Shown here one piece after another: positions 45,728 through 57,587 of a DNA stretch of 64,000 nt (position 1 is its first letter; every line of letters starts with the position of its first letter). The notes below the pieces were generated by a model, which did no database searches, was not told where the DNA came from, and was given only the letters and a program-made list of their open reading frames with translations. The stretch lies in the NCBI RefSeq assembly GCF_009730915.1, contig NC_052488.1, positions 19,772,305 through 19,836,304 on the forward strand, in the 5' to 3' direction. The stretch comes from Dioscorea cayenensis subsp. rotundata. Its lineage: Eukaryota; Streptophyta; Magnoliopsida; Dioscoreales; Dioscoreaceae. A program made the translations under genes and the position numbers.

Positions 45728-45924
45728 ATGGGCTTCAATTTAAGGGATTATATTGGACAATGCACAGGCATAACTCATCCATTATTAGCTGAGGCTCTTG
45801 GCTTTAGGGAGGTTCTCAATTGGTTAAAAGGCTCATCATCTTACAAAAGTGTGTGTGAAATCAGATTGTTTATTGCGTATTCAATCTTTTTATGTCAGAC
45901 TCATGAGAATAGTGTTTTTGGGTG
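45728..45924 (+). pseudogene. LINE-associated RNase H-like fragment
   Basis: The frame from about 45733 reads LRDYIGQCTGITHPLLAEAL, then GFREVLNWLKG. This matches the layout of the RNase H-like (RVT_3) domain found in plant LINE-derived proteins (substrate-side LLAEALALREAL block). Only this piece is present, so it is a relic. Confidence 0.4.
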
Positions 45925-46288
45925 AGGGATTATTAAAGGAGTTATTCTCCTCCTATAATTTTATGAAGTATTAAATATTATTTTTTAAATATATTTTTTA
46001 TAATTAATGTACTTGTATATTTATATAAATTAGAGATAATTTTGAAAAGATAATTAATTTTTTTATAAAATTATGTGAGGTATATGAGATTCGGTTATTT
46101 ACGACAGATAAAAATGAACAGAGAGAGTAATTTTCAATAAATTATATTCAACCACATTATATCAAATAAAAATAATTTTAAAAATTTAATATTTTCTTAA
46201 TAAAATTTAAATTATTAATTTATTTTTTTAATTCATATAAACTTGTTAAAATAAACCAGTAAAAACGTAGCGGAGGAGTAAAAAAAAG

Positions 46289-46597
46289 GGTTAATTTTTT
46301 TGATAAATCACTCAACTTTGTCGAAATATCGGTTCTTCACTAAATTTTTGGTTTGTTTGAAAATCTTTCACTAAAAGTCATTAGCAATTTCACAAACAAT
46401 CACTCGGTGGATTAACGTTGTACGTTAAGCGGCGTGGAGACTGCGATTGGGTTTTTCGGGACTGGCGTCGTGAATGACGATGTCAATCGACTGACGTTTA
46501 TGAAATGGTTAATGACTAGTGAGCGTTTTAAACAAATTAAAATCGGTGAAGAACCGATATTTCGACAAAGTTGAGTGATTTATCAAAAAAATTAACC
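46289..46597. mobile_element. MITE with near-perfect ~45-bp inverted repeats
   Basis: The left arm is GGTTAATTTTTTTGATAAAT continuing through CACTCAACTTTGTCGAAATA and TCGGTTCTTCAC. The right arm is its inverse with very few changes. The 309-bp element lies about 0.8 kb upstream of the MYB start codon, inside A-rich flanks that hide any target duplication. The centre is GC-richer and encodes nothing. The little-changed arms suggest a recent insertion. Confidence 0.85.
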
Positions 46598-46599
46598 TA

Positions 46600-47383
46600 A
46601 AAAAAACCCAACAAAGAGTTTTCCATATTCCCAAAAAAACCAACTATTTCTATAAATAAATATATAGGACTGGAAATGGATTGCTGAAATCTAAGCAGCA
46701 TTCAAGCTTTTTCACTTTTCAGTAAAACTGAATGCCCACGTGGAACTTTTAGATATCACCATCACTTTTAACGGCTAGATGATGTCATGGTCGGCCAAAG
46801 CTAAAGTGACCGCAGTCCAATTCACACCGGCTCCCCATCGAGGTCATTTTAGTAATTCCACCCACTTTGAAAAGGCATAAGCTCACCGATAGGTGCTAAC
46901 ATCAAGGAGCGTACTACCATTAAATTTCCACACGCCCTCGCTCACATCGAAGTAAAAGTTGAAATAATTCTACTCCCAAAAAATGTCTTTTTTATATTAA
47001 AAAAAACATTATTGAATTAAATTTTATTTTTAATCGCAGTAAAAAATTTCAATCACGATGATCACCGCGATTTCTTAAACGCACCGGAGGTCACCAGCTT
47101 TGGTTACTTGGCTTGCAAAGTCCATTTGATTAATGATATCATTTCTTGGCTCTATCTTCTCGTTTTTCAAACTCGCCTCGTTCCCGCCCACCTGAAAAAA
47201 TCCCTTTTTTTTTTCTTTCATTTTGATTTCAATCTCAAAGCTCTTTGATTTTGATAGCGGGGAGCTTGAATCTGGGATTGATTTTGTGTAGATCTTTGGA
47301 TTGGGTGTCCGGAGAGCTCCGATTTGATTGGATTGAAGTGTTTTTTTAGGTTAGGGATTGATGATTATGTGGGGATTGTGGAG
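46600..47383 (+). promoter_or_regulatory. Upstream region and leader of the MYB gene
   Basis: Sequence between the MITE and the ATG at 47384. The last 250 bases (Ts, GGGGAGCTTGAATCTGGG, GGAGAGCTCCGATTTG) look like a transcribed leader. No TATA box can be named with confidence. The frame of the ATG is open upstream to about 47324 but has no earlier ATG. Confidence 0.35.
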
Positions 47384-50343
47384 ATGGAGAAGGGATTTGA
47401 TCGAGTAACTGCTATGGAGAACGCAATCACGGTCAAGAAGGATCGGCACATTGTCAGCTGGACTCCTGAGGTTTTATCCCTTTTTTCTTTTTTTGGATTT
47501 TTATTTTTATTTTTTCTTTTTTAAAGATGTGGTTTTTATGGGTGTTTGGGTTTTGTTCGCAGGAGGATGAGCTGCTTCGCCAGCAGGTTTCGATCTATGG
47601 AGCCGATGGGTTTGTGTTGATTCTTTGCTCTTTTTTCTGTGGTTTTGATGGGTTTTGCTTGTAAAGTGCCAATTTTGTGCTTGCTTTTGGGAAGAATAGA
47701 TTGGGATTTTGATGCTTTTGTGTTCTTTTGTATTAGTTGGACAAGTATTGCAGCTAAATTCAAGGACAAGACCAGCCGCCAGTGCAGGAGAAGGTAGCCA
47801 AAGTTTTCAAATTTTTAGATTAAACAGATTCAGAAGCAATTTTGATAGTCTATTTTAGGGTGTTTGATATTTTGTTGATTTGTTCATTGGGTCTTCTCTA
47901 TGGAATGATCGGAAAATCACGGTGCTGAAACGCAGGTGGTACACTTATTTGAATACTGAGTGCAAGAAAGGAGGATGGTCTGCCGAAGAGGACATGATTT
48001 TGTGTGAGGTATAGATATATGAATTTATTATAACTTGTTTAAGAAAATTTGTGATGAAAGATTTTTGAAGCTGAAAACTTTATCTAAATGGTTGTAGTGT
48101 GATATAGGATTAAGATCTTTTGTTTATCAACCATTGTAGTTTGTATGGCTTGTGAATTTTTTTGCCCCGGAGAATAGAGCTTGTGTTTCAGGATGTGATT
48201 GTAATTAACTGCTGTATGCCTTTTGGAATATACGTGTATAGTTGATAGAGTCCTTTATGTCCTATCAAAATTCCTCTGGTCGTGGACTTGAATTTCAGTA
48301 TAATGGTTTTTAAAAAGTTTTCAAGGCCTGTTCTGTCTTCTTGTTTGAAGTGGGATTTGCTTTTTAGTCTGCAAGAAGGATTTGCTCATATTATTTATCT
48401 GGATATAATGATGAGTAGTCAATCTTTATTTTATATTTAGGCTCAGAGGATTTTTGGTAACAGATGGACTGAGATTGCAAAGGTGGTTTCAGGCAGGTAA
48501 TAAATTTATCACTCCTGCTCTCTGTTTGTTTGCTGAAGTTTTGGAGAATTCTGAAATGCCTTTTTTAAAAATAAGACCAACTGTAATGTGTGATGTGTGT
48601 GTGTGATGCACTTAATCCAACTTCTCAGTCCAGAAAAACGTAATATGCTCTTGCTCTTACTACAGAACAGATAATGCAGTGAAGAACCGTTTCTCTACAC
48701 TCTGCAAGAAGCGAGCCAAGCTTGAGGCTTCTTTAAAGGAAAATAATGGTGTCAACACCAGTACAAATAATAAAAGGCTGATGGTTCATAAAGACCACAA
48801 CATAGGGGTGGAATCTTCGGCATCATCAAAGCAGGATGGGTATGCAAGGATTGTTTTGCAATTAATATTGAATTGTGATTTTAACATTAGTGAAGATATG
48901 GGCTGTTTCTTCTTTTGAATCCAGGTATCCAACCTCAGCTCATACTGAAAATAGCAACGCAAAGCAACAAATTCTAAGGAGACAAGAGATGAGGCCTCCC
49001 CTTGCAGAGATTGTTCAAAACTGCAACAATGTTTGCAACTTACCAGTTCAACTTTTGGACAACGGCAAAGCAAATGAAGGTGATTATGGAGTACATAAAC
49101 CAAGAAAATTGGTTTCAGCTTGAAGTTATAAACCTAAGTTGCAGAAGGCCTTGTTCCAAAATCACCGATAAATCTTTCATTTTCTTATGGCAGCTGTATC
49201 AAATAACAAAATACAAGGTTCTTTTCTTAAAAGGGATGATCCAAAGATCACTGCCCTTTTGCAACAAGCAGAATTGCTCAGCTCCCTGGCAGAAAAAGTC
49301 AATTCTGAAAATACAAAACAGAGTCTGGAGGATGCCTGGAAGGTTCTGAAGCCAACCTTTTCCAAAGATTTGAATTTCTCATCATATTGATAAATGTCCA
49401 TGTTTAGTGGCAAATCAAGTGAAGTGTTTATTATGCTAATCAAAATTTGGATGCCTTTTATTCAGGAACTCCAAGATTATTTGCTTCAGACTGAAGATAG
49501 TGATTTGTTGAGAAGTAAAATATCTGGTATGGATACTCTGTTAGAGGACTTCAAAGACTTGATAGAGGATCTAAAAAACGAAAATTATGAAGGTCATTCA
49601 TCAATGGGGTAATCATCCTGGGACTGTTATTTTGTATTGATTGACTGGTTTGTTCTCAAAGTAGTTACTTGTTTATTGAGCAGGAATCCTGATCTTTGTG
49701 AGAGATCTCTAGTCACCTCTGAATGCAACGTCGAGTCCACCAAACATTCAAATGCTCTGACAAATGAAAATCAACATCAGCAGAATGAATTTTCATCAGA
49801 ACATCACGATTTGATAGTCAAGCTTCCGCATGACAATGCCTCATGCCCTATCATATCTGCTGATCAAGGTAATAGCAGAGTACCATATTGAAGTGAATAA
49901 ACATCTTCTTGGCTTGTGATTGAAATTAATATTTATGTAACTGTGAAGAGTAATTACACAAAAAAATTTCTTATGCAGAAACAATAACCATAACATCTGC
50001 TGAACCACTGAAGGAGAATTGTGAAAACATCTCTGTGCTTCCTGGTCCAGAATTTGCTTCTCCTGTTCAAATGGTTCCACCTTTCAATTCTTTTGCAGAG
50101 GGCATTCCAACCCCAAAATTTTCAACAAGTGTTAGTGAATTATTTCACATTAACCATCTGAGTGTTCTGCTTACCACCTGTTACTAGTTTTTGATAACCT
50201 TTTTATGTGTTTTTCAGGAAAGGAATTTCCTGCTGAATTTGCTCGATATGCCATCTCCATCACCCAGCCCCAATTCCTCCAAGGCCCCATCCTGCAAAAG
50301 GGCTCTTCTCAACAGTCTAGATCATTACCATCCGCCCACTTGA
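47384..50343 (+). CDS. FOUR LIPS/MYB88-like R2R3 MYB transcription factor, 12 exons, 467 aa
   Basis: Exons: 47384-47470, 47563-47609, 47737-47793, 47936-48008, 48441-48496, 48666-48839, 48925-49079, 49194-49342, 49466-49608, 49684-49868, 49979-50130 and 50218-50343. They join in frame (1404 bases). R2 has W26, W46 and W65 (GWTSIAAKFKDKTSRQCRRR, WYTYLN). R3 has W78, W97 and F116 (GGWSAEEDMILCEAQRIFGN, TEIAKVVSGRTDNAVKNRF). Outside the MYB domain, ITALLQQAELLSSLAEKVN, LLEDFKDLIEDL and the C-terminal ERNFLLNLLDMPSPSPSPNS match FLP/MYB88, whose Arabidopsis members end asymmetric stomatal lineage divisions by repressing cell-cycle genes. The many small exons inside the MYB domain also fit this atypical branch. 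The second-splice choice after EDAWK (49342) is inferred. Confidence 0.95.
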
Positions 50344-51080
50344 GCATTTTTCCCCCTCTTTCCCTATTCATTTTTTGGTGCTTTGGTTATTCTCTGTGTG
50401 CGCTTGTTTCCATTACTTTTTCATGATTTGCATACCTTTCTACCTTACTTTTTGTCTAAAGGCCCGCTAGGATTTGCACAGATAGAATTGTGTGTTCTTA
50501 CTAGCTTTCCAGTGTCCAGTGCTTGAAAATTGAGACTCAATGTATTTTTTCCATACCTAGAGTCTCAAGCTTTTAGTAATGTTTGTTTCCGATTCTTTCT
50601 TCTTTCATGTTATTCTATAATAGTCTCATTCCACCCTCAAATCATTTGTTGTACATATACTTCACAATATAGTTTCCTCATAATGTCAGTATGAACCCCA
50701 TATTCAACAAAAAAAAAACCGATAAAGGATGCGCCAAATTAGAAGAGGTATGTATGTATCTCTTTTTATTTTTCCCTTTCATGTTGTTATGCAATCAGTG
50801 TCTATATATAGAATAAGGTTTGATCTTGGTTTTAGCTAAGTATTCTTCCCTCCTTGTTGATGCTTTCTGAGATTTTAAAATTCAGTGTGATGTGTGTATC
50901 TTGTCCTTGCTTTGAGACCTTCTATTTGTACCAGCTTGTAAAACATTGTGTTCTGTGTGAGAATGAATGGAAAATGTTGTGCTATTTGTCAATGCTTGAA
51001 GTCAAGTCACTGAATGATTTAATGCTTCATTTGATTTTTCACCTTTAAATACACGAGGAAGGAAAAAACAAAAGGATGTC

Positions 51081-51260
51081 TCACTCTTCAACTAACTTAT
51101 CAGCAATACATGCATTTGACCTTTTTAACATGGATCCAGATTTGGGTTGATTTTTATCCTCTATATCTGATGGTATACATGATATTGATTCCTTTTGCTG
51201 ACTTTCATCAGATTCAATGGATTTGAGCTTATTTAATATGTTGCAAAAGCTCACTTGAAA
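51081..51260 (-). other. Possible terminal exon of an unknown gene (minus strand)
   Basis: The minus strand after a pyrimidine-acceptor-like site (TTTATTTCAAG, about 51260) reads LNKLKSIESDESQQKESISC, then a hydrophilic tail to a stop at 51081-51083. Base use is less AT-rich than the surroundings. No upstream exon could be recognised. It may be a gene remnant or chance. Confidence 0.25.
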
Positions 51261-51535
51261 TAAAAACAATGTTTTTTCATTGTTGTGCCTTATAAGCAAT
51301 TTTTATCAAATGAAGAAGACATGTAGTATAAAGTCTCTCTCAGATTGTTTATTGTTCTTCTGAGCTGGTTGCTGTGAATTTGGTTCTAGTCCTTGTCTTC
51401 TTTTTCTGTAGTTTGTCAATGGTGGTCATGGAGTCAATGAAGTGGGTCCTTAATTATTTTGCACTTCCTAACTTGAGTTTCATGGTGTTTTTGTAAGAAT
51501 CTGTTTCAAAATTGCAGAGCAATATTAATCGCTTA

Positions 51536-52296
51536 GGCTGTGTTTGATTGTCCTTTTTTTCTCTGGAAAAATTCTCTACGGGTCATTAGGCTGTTTGTTT
51601 ACCAAAATTTTCTGTGAAAAATTTTTCCCTGTGAAAAATTTTTTAGGGAAAACGTAAGGAGTTTGTGTGATTGAAATATTTAAAAATAACTTTTCTTTTA
51701 AAAATAAAAAAAAAGTTTTCCTTTTCTTTATTTTTTTTAAAAAAAAGATAAATTATGTAACTTGATAATATTTTAAATAAATTTATCCAAATCAATTAAT
51801 AGATCCCGTGGCGTTTTGATGGTAAGATTCAATTATACGTAGCGATGTTTATAATATTAAAATAACTTTTTTTTTAATTTAAAAGAAAAGTTTTTCCTTT
51901 TCTTTTGATTTAAAAAATAAATAAATTATATAAGTTGATAATATTTTAAATAAATTTATCAAATCAGCGAACAGATCTGGTATAGCGTTGTTTATAATTT
52001 TAATAATTGTTTAAAAATTTTCAATGAAAAATGTGATTTTTTCCAGGAAAAATTAATGCAATCAAACAACAAATGAAGTTTTTATATGAAAAATATTACA
52101 TTTTTCATGGAAAATAAGAGCAATTAAATAACAAAATATGAATTTTTTATAGAAATTTTTTGATTTTTTAGCTAGAAAATAATGGCAATCAAAAGACTAT
52201 TTTTTTAATTTTCCATATAAAATTTTTCCATTGGAAAATATTCCATGGAAATTTTTTTTTTCCAGCCATTTTTCATATTGCCAATCAAACACAGCC
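51536..52296. mobile_element. Second copy of the 1441-2342 MITE family
   Basis: The ends GGCTGTGTTTGATTG and CAATCAAACACAGCC are perfect inverted repeats. They extend to TTA/TAA outside (51533-51535, 52297-52299). The internal order (CTCTACGGGTCATT, TTGATAATATTTTAAATAAA twice, then CAATCAAACAACAAATGA) follows the copy at 1441-2342, including the duplicated internal unit. It is shorter (761 bp) through many small deletions. Confidence 0.8.
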
Positions 52297-54869
52297 TAAA
52301 GTGTAAATTTACGAGGTTTGTGATTTACTGTTGGGGGTTTATAACATAAGATTTAAGGTTTATTGTTTTAAAGTTTAGTATTATTTAGGGTTTAAGTTTT
52401 AATATTTTAATATATTTTTTTAAACTATAAAATGTGTAACAAATTTAACCTGCACCTCGTAATTTTCTAGGCCTCACAATTCTGTTTTAATGATATTTTA
52501 AATTTTTATTGACTATCATATGATTAGCAACAAATTTAGTTTATGATAACGCCCACAATTTTTCATGGTTTCGTAATTCATATTTTTTTTTTAAATTTTA
52601 TTTATTATCATCCACTAATTATTTCCATATAATTATTTTGAAATTTTTAATTTTTTTTTAAACTGTAACATTTAGCCTCGCAAATTTCTAGGCTTCACAA
52701 TCATATTTTTTTTTAAAAAAAAATTATATGTAAACTTTTTTATTTACAATCATGATTGTATCCACATAATTATAATTTTAAAAAAATTTAATTATTTTTT
52801 TTAAACTCTAAAATTTATCTTTATTTAATTTATTTATGATAATAATTTTTAAAAATTTTATTATATAATTTATTATTTAGTAAAAAATATTTTAAAAAAT
52901 ATTTATTATGATTTTGTATAGGGCACTATTTTCTCTAAGACCTGCTCTGGTCAATGATGTTCCCATGTTTTATATTTAATCCTACTGATAACAATGGTTA
53001 AAAAAAAAAAATTGTTCATTTGACAACGTGGGAGCTGCCCTATAAATTCTCATCTTTTTCTTATCTGGGTCTTCTTAATAAATAAATAATAATTCTTTTG
53101 ATTTGACAAATTTAAGTCAATTAAGTTATAAAATGGCCACTTGGATAATTATCTACCAAAAAAAAGATTTTTATAAAAATTGAAAGGGCAACATGTTGAT
53201 TTTGTATAAATAACAAGACCAATTGGCATTTAATTATCCATTCTCAAATAGACAGCTCTAACAAATTCCGCAGCCCTATATAACCAAATTTAAAAACTTA
53301 ATTAAGGAAAGTGATCCTTAGTTTTGAGTCTTATGACTTCCAACATAACTAATTTTGTAAATATTAATTAATCCATATAATTAGTCTAATTCAATGAATC
53401 AATCTCTAATCACCAAATGAGGGATGCAAGTAAGTTATTCATCCTCTGTTGCTTATGCAGCATTCATTCCACCTAACTGATTAATTATTTTACAAGGTGG
53501 CCATACTTTATTTGCTTGAATATTTTGGATTTTTTTAATTAAACTATTAGAATTAATTTTCTGGCTAAAAAAGGTTATTTATTTATTTATTTCTTTTTTG
53601 GTTATGTCAACACATGGCATCTCATTAAACATCATGTATAAAAAAATATAAAAAGGCAAATCTCACTCTTTACTTTGAATTAAAGAATTTAGGTTTATTT
53701 TTTTATTATAATAAATCAAGCTTCTTCCATTTAAAAGGTGAAAAGATATAAACATATATAAAGATGGATTAATTATAAAATATACGAGAGAAACAGCTAA
53801 TTATATATATTTTTTCTTCTATTACCGTGTAATCAATAATATTATTTATATATATATTGTGTTATGGTTAAAAATATTCTAATACCAACAAAATTTATAT
53901 GAAGTTACCTCTGTTTTCCTAAATATTTTTTAATTATTTTATTTTTAAAAATGTTTAATATGATTTAAAATATTATTACTAATATCACCAAGTCACAGCA
54001 TAGTTATAGTTTTCACATCAACTTAGAATAAAAAAAAAATAATAATAATAATAACAAACCAACGACCACCCCGCTCTCACTTGCTCTGTCGAAATTTGTG
54101 CACTCGCCCGTCTCTCATAACAAATGCTAGACTGCACATTTTGGCAAAAAAAACAAAACAATAATAACAATAAAAAAAAGGGAACCAAAGGATTTTTATC
54201 TTTCTTTTATTATTATTATTATTATTTGCAACACTCATTTTATGGTCACATAATTTATAATTTAAATAAAAAGGATAGATTAAGAAAAAAGGTTTAATTA
54301 AAGGGAGTTGATGATTGATCACATGGAATGGGGAAAAGAACCAGGCTGTGGGTGACTACTACCATCCAAATTCCAAGCAAAACTAATATTGTTGGCTCTC
54401 TACTGTGTGTCTTTGTGTTACACGGCGCTTGCGCTTGTCGTTTTCTAGGTGGTGGTGGTGTCCCCCATCTTCACCTTCACCAACACTCTCCAACTCTCCC
54501 AAATCTCCAATTTAAGCAGATTAAAAAGCATAAAGGTACTGTATTTTGAGTAAAAGATCAGATCTTTTGTCCAATTAATGCATCCTTTCTTTTCAGTCTA
54601 TACCATGTTGTGTTGAAAGGTGCTGCTGCTCTTTCTTCTCTTTCTTGTGAGAAATCTTAGATTTTTTTTGTTCTTTTGGTCTTAAGGTTGAGGAGGAGCT
54701 GTTTGAGGGTGGAAAGATTGGATTTTTTTGGTTTTACATTTGGTTTTCAAGAGGAAAGATTGGATTTTTTTTTATTTTTTTGGCTTCACCTTTGGTTGGT
54801 GGGGAATTTGGAGAGGAAGAGTACTGCTGTGTGATGGGGTTTTGAGTTGCTACTGTGCAGGAGGAGACC

Positions 54870-57389
54870 ATGGGCAATTGTTTGCAGCTTCATGTGGAAA
54901 CACCTCGCAGCTCTGGTTTGTGGCTTTGATTGCTTTCAAGTTTTTATCTTTTTCTTTTTGCTCTTCTTCTTTGTGTGGAATATGGGATTCATTTGATGTT
55001 TTTATAGTTTTGGTTCTTAAGGTTTGGAGATGTGTAAACTGTGAATCTTTTTTATTGTCATTCATGGATCTGATGTTATATAAATGAGCTTTCTATATTG
55101 AATTAGGACTAGAGTATATAGATGGCTTTTGAAGGATTTTAGTAGGCATTGACTCAGTTCTCCTGTTTTTATCATCCAAGCATTTCTACAACTACAAAGC
55201 TTTTTGTGCCTTTATGAGTCCATGATTCATAATGCATCTGTTTGCAGCATGATCCAGAGTTGACTTTGGGCTGAGTAAATATTGTGTGGATGGTTTTGAT
55301 ATTTCCATTCTGAATGATCTAATCATGCACATTGAATGTATAGATTTCTGAAATGTGATTTGTAATGGATTAAAGCATTGAATTTGATCACAATCATATT
55401 TCTGAAATGTGCCTCTTGGTTGTTTTTCACTTGTTTTTATACCGGGATGATGAAGTTCTTATTGTTTTTCAACCAGTGGATCCATTGAAAATCAGCAAAC
55501 AAGGTTCATCTTCAGTTCCATCTAGTCTAATAACATGTTCAAATCCGACATCACTCACTATGCCTTCATATAGTGAAAAGAGTGCTTCTGAGGGCCTCCC
55601 TACTCCTCGCACAGAAGGTGAAATATTATCATCCTCGAATTTGAAGGATTTCAGTTTTAGTGAACTGAGAAGTGCCACAAGAAACTTCCGTCCCGAAAGT
55701 CTGATCGGTGAAGGAGGTTTCGGTTATGTTTTTAAGGGTTGGATTGATGAACAAAGTCTTGCTGCCGTGAAGCCGGGATATGGCATGGTTGTTGCTGTAA
55801 AGAAACTAAAACCGGAGAGTTTCCAAGGCCACAAGGAGTGGTTGGTATGCATGCTTCTCTGACTTCACAAGCTTTTATTTCCAATTCCATTCTCTTAATA
55901 TTCTTAGTTCTTGCAACAATGTTGCGACAACGTTGACTTTTGTGGTTTTCGGTTTATTTGCAGACTGAGGTTAATTATCTTGGTCAGTTTCACCACCCAA
56001 ATCTGGTTAAGCTAATTGGGTACTGCTTAGATGGTGATAATAGGCTTCTAGTTTATGAGTACATGCCCAAAGGCAGTTTGGAGAACCATCTATTTCGAAG
56101 TAAGTCATAAATTATCATCAAACTAGATATACTAAAAGTCTCCTTGACTAGCATTATCTCATCTGTTCTGAAATGCATCATTTTAAATATTTTAATGTAC
56201 TTACTAATCTTCTTCTATGTTGTGTTGTTCTTCATGGCATGAATGCCAAGAAACTGACTCAACAATGCCCTCAGATGTCACATTTTAGCAATTTCACGCT
56301 TAAGTTAGTTCTATTGGAATGTATGCTTTATTAAATGTCAAATGTTTTGTTTAATGCTTGATTATCAGGGAGTAGTCAGCCTCTTTCATGGGCGATAAGA
56401 ATCCATGTGGCTGTCGGGGCTGCAAGGGGGCTTTCATTTTTGCATGATGCAGAGAACCAAGTTATTTATCGAGATGTTAAGACCTCAAACATTCTTCTTG
56501 ACTCGGTAACTTCAGTACCAAAATTTGATCATATTTTCCAAAAGATGGTGTTTAGATTTTTCTCATATGTACTTTTTCTTTCCAATAGGACTTCAATGCA
56601 AAACTTTCTGACTTCGGATTGGCGAAAGATGGCCCAACAGGGGATAAAACTCATGTGTCGACGCAAGTAATGGGCACCCATGGATATGCAGCTCCAGAGT
56701 ATGTTGCAACAGGTTTGCAACTCTTGTCCTCATAAAAGTTGTTGGAAATTGAAGAACAATAGGATTGTATTGTGTATGACTGAAATATGGAAGTGATGAA
56801 CAGATGAAATCTTATGCATGATTCGTAGAGCTACTACTTTAAATTAGTAATGTTAAGTTTTATTATTTCCTATTGATGATGAAATAGAGCTCGAAAACCT
56901 TGTTATAGGTCTAACATGCTATAGGTATAATCTACAGGACGTCTCTCAGCAAAGGCTGATGTCTACAGCTTCGGTGTTGTACTCCTAGAACTACTTTCTG
57001 GGCGTAGAGCTCTCGATAGATCAAAGGTAGGCATAGAGCAAAACTTGGCAGACTGGGCAAAGCCATGGTTGGCAGACAAACGCAAGCTCTTCCGCATCAT
57101 GGACTCAAGGTTGGAAGGCCAATATCCGAAGAAAGGCGCCCATGCAGTGGCAACCATTGCGTTACAGTGCTTAGCCAACAACCCCAGGTCCAGGCCGCCG
57201 ATGTCCGAGGTCATGGCAACACTGGAAAAACTTCGAGATACCAAAGAAGTGATGAAACTCTCTAAAGAAGAACAAGAGAAAGTATTGAGTCCGAAACGAT
57301 CTCCAATGAGACATCAACACTCAGTTCCCCCACTGTCTCCGTTGAGGTCTCCCTTGAAACCCCAACAAAAATCATTTCATGTATACTGA
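54870..57389 (+). CDS. Receptor-like cytoplasmic kinase, RLCK-VII/PBL type, 6 exons, 420 aa
   Basis: Exons 54870-54915, 55477-55844, 55964-56099, 56369-56505, 56589-56712 and 56938-57389 join in frame. [12 protein letters not shown] is a myristoylation plus palmitoylation start, placing it at the plasma membrane. The kinase domain follows a Ser/Thr-rich N-terminus. It has a Gly loop GEGGFGYVF (about residues 93-101), ATP-binding Lys in VVAVKKL (about 124), [13 protein letters not shown] (catalytic Asp about 219), SDFGLAK (about 236-242), and [33 protein letters not shown] and [20 protein letters not shown] are typical of PBL kinases, which relay signals from pattern-recognition receptors. RD-type residues are all present, so it should be active. 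The tail is Ser/Pro-rich. The first intron (54916-55476) separates the lipid-anchor exon from the rest. It is tail-to-tail with the epimerase gene, 198 bases between stops. Confidence 0.95.
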
Positions 57390-57587
57390 CAAACACATTC
57401 AACTGTATGAAGCTCAAGATACTTTGACAACAAATTGATTAAACTACGCCTTTGATCGAACTAGAATTGAAATAGACTTTCGAGTTCAAAGCTCAAATGC
57501 TTCAGAAAGTGAAGCAATTACAGTTATTTGTTTATACTAACTGTAAACACTAACTAACTAGTTCTACTTCTGCAAATGCAGGTGAAA

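Larger units (their letters stand above)
50344..54869. other. Intergenic region between the MYB and kinase genes
   Basis: It contains the probable MYB 3' untranslated region, an unrecognised minus-strand frame (51081-51260, listed separately), the MITE at 51536-52296, and 2.5 kb of AT-rich sequence with (TAA)n/(ATT)n tracts near 54040 and 54220. From about 54560 the sequence looks like the leader of the kinase gene, with GGATTTTTTTGG repeated at about 54720 and 54763. Confidence 0.5.
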
